Of a stretch of 64,000 bases of DNA, positions 59,967 to 64,000 are shown piece by piece. Source of the stretch: Kluyvera ascorbata_C (lineage in GTDB: Bacteria; Pseudomonadota; Gammaproteobacteria; Enterobacterales; Enterobacteriaceae). The notes below the pieces were generated by a model, which searched no databases, was not told where the DNA came from, and saw only the letters and a list, made by a program, of their open reading frames with translations. The position numbers were made by a program, and so were the translations under genes. Where the stretch lies: NCBI RefSeq assembly GCF_044197065.1, contig NZ_JBIQOI010000004.1, forward strand, positions 186,001 to 250,000, written 5' to 3'. Numbering within the stretch: position 1 is the stretch's first letter; each line of letters starts with the position of its first letter.

Positions 59967-60821
59967 ATGGTACTGATGATCGTCAGCGGCCGCTCAGGCT
60001 CCGGAAAATCGGTCGCCCTGCGCGCGCTGGAAGATATGGGCTTTTACTGCGTCGATAACCTGCCGGTCGTGCTGCTGCCAGAGCTGGCAAAAACGCTTGC
60101 CGACCGCGAAATATCCGCCGCCGTCAGCATTGACGTGCGTAACATGCCTGAATCGCCGGAAATCTTTGAGCGGGCAATGGAAAACCTGCCGGATAACTTC
60201 TCCCCGCAGCTGTTATTCCTTGATGCCGATCGCAACACCCTGATTCGCCGCTACAGCGATACCCGCCGCCTGCACCCACTCTCCAGTAAGAATCTGTCGC
60301 TGGAAAGCGCCATTGATGAAGAGAGTAACCTGCTGGAACCGCTGCGCTCTCGCGCCGACCTTATCGTCGACACCTCCGAAATGTCAGTTCATGAACTGGC
60401 AGAGATGCTGCGTACTCGCCTGCTGGGTAAACGCGAGCGCGAGCTGACAATGGTGTTTGAGTCCTTTGGCTTCAAGCACGGCATCCCGATCGATGCCGAT
60501 TACGTGTTCGACGTACGCTTCCTGCCAAACCCGCACTGGGACCCTAAGCTGCGCCCGATGACCGGCCTCGATAAACCGGTAGCCGCGTTCCTCGACCGGC
60601 ACACGGAAGTTCACAATTTTATCTATCAAACGCGCAGCTATCTTGAGCTATGGTTACCTATGCTGGAAACCAACAACCGTAGCTATCTGACGGTTGCTAT
60701 CGGTTGTACTGGCGGTAAACACCGTTCGGTCTACGTTGCCGAACAGTTGGCTGACTACTTCCGCTCACGCGGTAAGAACGTGCAGTCTCGTCACCGGACG
60801 CTGGAAAAACGCAAATCATGA
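59967..60821 (+). CDS. rapZ: RapZ, RNase adaptor controlling GlmZ sRNA
   Basis: RapZ binds glucosamine-6-phosphate and the sRNAs GlmY and GlmZ and delivers GlmZ to RNase E, so controlling glmS. The 284-residue length equals E. coli RapZ. The N-terminal P-loop GRSGSGKS (residues 8-15), DMGFYCVDNLP and the C-terminal VAIGCTGGKHRSVYVAE with the basic tail GKNVQSRHRTLEKRKS are present. Its last four bases overlap npr. Confidence 0.97.
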   Translation: MVLMIVSGRSGSGKSVALRALEDMGFYCVDNLPVVLLPELAKTLADREISAAVSIDVRNMPESPEIFERAMENLPDNFSPQLLFLDADRNTLIRRYSDTRRLHPLSSKNLSLESAIDEESNLLEPLRSRADLIVDTSEMSVHELAEMLRTRLLGKRERELTMVFESFGFKHGIPIDADYVFDVRFLPNPHWDPKLRPMTGLDKPVAAFLDRHTEVHNFIYQTRSYLELWLPMLETNNRSYLTVAIGCTGGKHRSVYVAEQLADYFRSRGKNVQSRHRTLEKRKS

Positions 60822-61090
60822 CCGTAAAGCAGACCGTTGAGATAACCAACAAGCTGGGCATGCACGCTCGCCCGGCGATGAAGTTGTTTGAGCTGATGCA
60901 ACATTTCGACGCAGAAGTTCTGCTGCGTAACGATGAAGGGACCGAAGCGGAGGCAAATAGCGTGATTGCGCTGCTGATGCTGGACTCCGCCAAAGGTCGC
61001 CAGATTGAGGTCGAAGCCACCGGGCCGCAGGAAGAAGAAGCGCTGGCCGCGGTGATTGCCCTGTTTAACGCCGGGTTCGACGAAGACTAG
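60818..61090 (+). CDS. npr: NPr, nitrogen PTS phosphocarrier
   Basis: NPr passes phosphate from enzyme I-Ntr (PtsP) to PtsN. The 90-residue HPr-like protein carries the active histidine at position 16 in NKLGMHARPAM. The serine-phosphorylation segment is ANSVIALLMLDSAKG. In E. coli yrbL follows; here a REP pair and mtgA follow directly. Confidence 0.97.
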   Translation: MTVKQTVEITNKLGMHARPAMKLFELMQHFDAEVLLRNDEGTEAEANSVIALLMLDSAKGRQIEVEATGPQEEEALAAVIALFNAGFDED

Positions 61091-61093
61091 TCT

Positions 61094-61183
61094 CGTAGGC
61101 CGGATAAGGTGTTTACGCCGCCATCCGGCAATACAGCGGTACCGCACAATGCCTGATGGCGCTACGCTTATCAGGCCTACAAA
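61094..61183. repeat. REP pair between npr and mtgA
   Basis: Two inverted REP units (GTAGGCCGGATAAGG...GCCATCCGGC and GCCTGATGGCGC...TTATCAGGCCTAC) occupy nearly all of the gap where E. coli has yrbL. Confidence 0.85.
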
Positions 61184-61201
61184 ATTCACCACAACCTGCA
61201 G

Positions 61202-61930
61202 TTAATACAGCTTATTCTCCCGCATAAACCCTTCCCCGCCCAGCTGACGCATCTGGCGTAAAATCCATGCCTGACGAGTGCGTACATACCCTGACGGCGC
61301 GTTGGCCTTAAAACGGATTGGGTTCGGCAACACGGCGGCCAGCAGCGCGGCTTCGGCCATCGTCAACCTGCTCGCGGGTTTGTGAAAATAGCGCTGAGAC
61401 GCGGCTTCGACGCCAAAAATACCGTCACCAAATTCGGCAATATTCAGGTAGACGGTCAGAATGCGCTTCTTACTCCACACCGTCTCCATGCCCAGCGTCA
61501 GGCCCGCTTCCAATCCTTTACGCACCCAGCTACGCCCATCCCACAAAAACAGGTTCTTCGCCGTTTGCTGCGACAGCGTGGAAGCACCGCGGATACGGTT
61601 TTCATTGCGCTCGTTATGCGCCAGCGCTTTCTCTATCGCCGAGACGTCAAAACCCCAATGGTCCGGGAATTTTTGGTCTTCAGCGGCGATCACCGCCAAC
61701 CCCATATACGGCGATATAGCATCCATGCTGACCCAATCAGAGTGCGCCACATAGCCAAAATCGCCCGTCATCCAGGCGCCAAGCTGACGCTCAATCATCA
61801 CCGCGGAGAATGGAACCGGCAAAAAACTGAACACCGCAATGCCGCCGCCCCAGAAAAGCGCCAGCAGCAGCAGCAGTCGCCAGAACAGCTGTTTTAGCCT
61901 CGCGACTTTCCTAAAAGCTATTTTCTTCAC
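61202..61930 (-). CDS. mtgA: MtgA, monofunctional peptidoglycan glycosyltransferase
   Basis: MtgA polymerises glycan strands from lipid II. It has one N-terminal membrane segment and a GT51 domain with the catalytic glutamate motif AAEDQKFPDHWG, RGASTLSQQTAKNLFLW and ILTVYLNIAEFGDGIFG. I propose the GTG at 61930, because the resulting 242 residues equal E. coli MtgA and AGAG lies upstream. The frame is open to 62005, so a longer N-terminus cannot be excluded. In E. coli it is preceded by elbB, which is absent here. Confidence 0.92.
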   Translation of the reverse strand: MKKIAFRKVARLKQLFWRLLLLLALFWGGGIAVFSFLPVPFSAVMIERQLGAWMTGDFGYVAHSDWVSMDAISPYMGLAVIAAEDQKFPDHWGFDVSAIEKALAHNERNENRIRGASTLSQQTAKNLFLWDGRSWVRKGLEAGLTLGMETVWSKKRILTVYLNIAEFGDGIFGVEAASQRYFHKPASRLTMAEAALLAAVLPNPIRFKANAPSGYVRTRQAWILRQMRQLGGEGFMRENKLY

Positions 61931-62129
61931 GCTAACTCTCTGACGCTGATTAATATTTCTGATTAAGTCGTTATGCTTCACACATTTTACTGATTCACGT
62001 AACAAACATTTTAAGTTTTGCTATCTTATTGAGCGTGCAATCGTATTTCAGGTTGTGTCATCAATAAAAAAACAAGCTAATCATCTGACGCAGCCACCAG
62101 TTCCCTGGTGTTGGCGCAGTATTCGCGCA

Positions 62130-62156
62130 CCCCGGTCTAGCCGGGGTCATTTTTTA
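62130..62156. terminator. Hairpin at the end of arcB
   Basis: CCCCGGT-CTAG-CCGGGG lies directly at the arcB stop codon. It is a likely 3' hairpin for arcB on the minus strand, although the T run (TTTTTT at 62151-62156) is on the plus-strand side. Confidence 0.55.
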
Positions 62157-64000
62157 TCAGCGTTCGCCACCCAGGCTTTTAATACCGCAACATCCTGCTG
62201 CCACTCGGATTTCATTTCCTCAACCCATTCACCAACGTTATCCCACCAGGCCGGAAGATCGGGAGACTGGATCTGCTGCCCCAGCTGTTGCAGGTGACGC
62301 AGGCCGACGGAACCCGCCGCGCCTTTAATCTTATGACCTTCTTCAACGATGCCTTTCTGGTCGCGGGCGGTCAGGTTAGATTCCAGTACCGCAAGGTAGC
62401 CCGGCATCATCTTCTCGAAGACCGCCAGACCGTCGGTAATCAGCTTCGGCCCAACCAGCTCGATGTACTGTTCCAGCATTGGAATATCCAGTAACTGCTG
62501 CGATTTGCTGCTTTCTACAGGGGTCACGGCACTCTCCTCTTCGTCTTCAACGGTATCCCAGAACTTCTTGATCATCGCGGTCAGGGCCGGTACTGAGAGC
62601 GGTTTGCTCAGCACATCGTCCATACCGGCTTCCAGATACTCTTTCTTATCTTTCAGCACGTTTGCCGTCAGCGCCACCAGCGGCGGCAGGTCATCGGCGT
62701 GGTATTTACGCGTCAGTTCGCGGGAGATATCCAGCCCGGTCATATCCGGCAGTTGGATATCCAGCAGCACCAGGTCATATTCGCCCGGCGTAAACATTTC
62801 CAGCGCATCTTTGCCGGTCATGGCGACATCCACGCTGTTGCCCAGCTTCTCCAGCACCGAACGTGCGACAATCACGTTCAGTTCAATGTCTTCCACCAGC
62901 AGGACGTGCAGCGCTGGCAGCGGCATTTCATCGTCTTCAAAGGCGTCTTCAACTTCTTCCGCCACGGCTGGCGCATGGACCGTCAATGTGAAGATGGCGC
63001 CATGCCCGGCCTGGCTTGAGACTTCAATATCGCCGCCCATGCTTTTCGCCAGACGGCGGGAAACCGCCAGGCCAATACCGGTTCCGGTGGCGGGCTTACC
63101 GCCCTGGCTATCTTTAACCTGGTAATACATGGCGAAGATTTTATCCTGCTCTTCCTGCGGGATCCCGATACCGGAGTCTTCGACTTCAAAGTGGAGCATA
63201 TCGCCAGCGTCATAGCGTACGCGCACCGTCACGCTGCCCTGCTGGGTAAACTTCACGGCGTTGCTGATAAGGTTCCACAGAATCTGGCGCAGACGGGTAC
63301 CGTCGGTAATCACCTTATGCGGCAGCGGCAGCGCGGGCTCCATCACGAAGCGTAGACCCTTTTGCTGCGCCTGTAGTCCTGAGAGGTTTTCCAGGTCGGC
63401 CAGGAAGCCCGTGAAATCGACCGGCTGGTTATCCAACTGGACTTTACGACGTTCCATTTTGTCCATGTCAATAATATCGTTGAAGATATTACCCAGCGTG
63501 ACCGCCGAGACATGAATGGTTTTCAGATATTTTTCCTGTTCAGCCGTCAGGTTGGTGTCGAGCAAAATACGACTCAAGCCGACGATGCCATTCAGCGGCG
63601 TACGCAGCTCATGGCTGATGGTAGAAATAAAGGTAGTCTTGTCGCGGCTGGCGCGCTCAAGCGCATCCTGATAGCGCTTACGCTCGGTAATATCGCGGCC
63701 AAAGCCCATCAGGCCGTGGCGTTTACCCACGCGGTCGTAATACGGCACTTTACGAATCTCGAAGCAGGCTTTGCGCCCATCGGGATAGTCAAGCCACTGC
63801 TCGTAGGTGAGCGACACGTTGTGGCGGAAGACTTTTTCATCGGTTTCAATGACTTTAGCGGCCGCCTCCGGGCTATAAACCTCTTCAGGGTGCAGGTGAA
63901 TCAGCTGCTTCTCGCTTTTGCCGGTCAGCAGTTCCATCGCCCGGTTACAGCCGGAGAACTCTTTATCTTCATTGCGGTAGAAAACCAAATCCGGTGAGGC
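62147..64000 (-). CDS. arcB: ArcB, hybrid sensor kinase of the Arc system (partial)
   Basis: ArcB senses respiratory quinone redox state and phosphorylates ArcA under low oxygen. The window holds the C-terminal 617 residues; the N-terminal membrane part and PAS start lie beyond the edge. In order: the end of the PAS domain (GRDITERKRYQDAL), the dimerisation H-box TISHELRTPLNG, kinase motifs (NLISNAVKFTQQG, DSGIGIP, GTGIGLAVSRRL), a receiver with LVLLDIQLPDMTG, and the HPt domain with phospho-histidine in EEGHKIKGAAGSVG. The frame remains open through base 64000 (the first visible codons read ASPDLVFY). Confidence 0.97.
   Translation of the reverse strand, partial: ASPDLVFYRNEDKEFSGCNRAMELLTGKSEKQLIHLHPEEVYSPEAAAKVIETDEKVFRHNVSLTYEQWLDYPDGRKACFEIRKVPYYDRVGKRHGLMGFGRDITERKRYQDALERASRDKTTFISTISHELRTPLNGIVGLSRILLDTNLTAEQEKYLKTIHVSAVTLGNIFNDIIDMDKMERRKVQLDNQPVDFTGFLADLENLSGLQAQQKGLRFVMEPALPLPHKVITDGTRLRQILWNLISNAVKFTQQGSVTVRVRYDAGDMLHFEVEDSGIGIPQEEQDKIFAMYYQVKDSQGGKPATGTGIGLAVSRRLAKSMGGDIEVSSQAGHGAIFTLTVHAPAVAEEVEDAFEDDEMPLPALHVLLVEDIELNVIVARSVLEKLGNSVDVAMTGKDALEMFTPGEYDLVLLDIQLPDMTGLDISRELTRKYHADDLPPLVALTANVLKDKKEYLEAGMDDVLSKPLSVPALTAMIKKFWDTVEDEEESAVTPVESSKSQQLLDIPMLEQYIELVGPKLITDGLAVFEKMMPGYLAVLESNLTARDQKGIVEEGHKIKGAAGSVGLRHLQQLGQQIQSPDLPAWWDNVGEWVEEMKSEWQQDVAVLKAWVANADKK

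Overview
The window is a contiguous piece of chromosome from a member of the Enterobacteriaceae. The gene order from lpoA-yraN-diaA to mtgA-arcB is that of the Escherichia coli 69-72 min region, and the proteins are close to E. coli K-12 homologues in length and motifs. Many intergenic gaps carry REP/BIME palindromes of the enterobacterial type. The cus operon sits at a non-E. coli position, and yhbO, yhbX, yrbL and elbB are absent, so this is not K-12 itself. An Enterobacter, Citrobacter or Kluyvera-like relative is plausible, but I cannot fix the genus.

Layout. 1-2.4 kb: end of lpoA, yraN, diaA, dolP, yraR. 2.5-12.7 kb: an accessory block with cusCFBA (copper/silver efflux, minus strand), a lone periplasmic solute-binding protein gene, and cusRS (plus strand). 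It lies where E. coli has yhbO. 12.6-19 kb: yhbP, yhbQ, yhbS, ubiT, divergent ubiUV, yhbW, mtr. 19-32 kb, minus strand: yrbN-deaD, nlpI, pnp, rpsO, truB, rbfA, infB, nusA, rimP and the initiator tRNA metY, the transcription/translation/RNA-decay cluster. 32-35 kb: argG, divergent from metY, and a regulator/AhpD-like pair in the place of yhbX. 35-42 kb: leuU, secG, glmM, folP, ftsH, rlmE, yhbY, greA. 42-50 kb: dacB, obgE-yhbE-rpmA-rplU, ispB, sfsB, murA, ibaG. 50-61 kb: mlaFEDCB, then yrbG-kdsD-kdsC-lptC-lptA-lptB-rpoN-hpf-ptsN-rapZ-npr. 61-64 kb: mtgA and the 3' part of arcB.

How the genes work together. The right half is an envelope-building block: KDO synthesis (kdsD, kdsC), LPS transport (lptC, lptA, lptB), phospholipid retrograde transport (mla), peptidoglycan precursors and enzymes (murA, glmM, dacB, mtgA) and isoprenoids (ispB). 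Nitrogen-PTS regulators (ptsN, npr) and rapZ, which controls glmS expression, are next to it. The centre is the ribosome and RNA machinery. ubiT, ubiU and ubiV form the oxygen-independent ubiquinone pathway.

Most of the window is ordinary core genome. The unusual parts are: an orphan solute-binding protein between cusC and cusR, with a separate CusR-type palindrome in front of each arm of the locus; a leuU-like tRNA 3' fragment in the metY leader; the AraC-family/AhpD-like pair beside argG; and several small losses relative to E. coli. I found no phage, integrase, insertion sequence, CRISPR array or obvious defence system.
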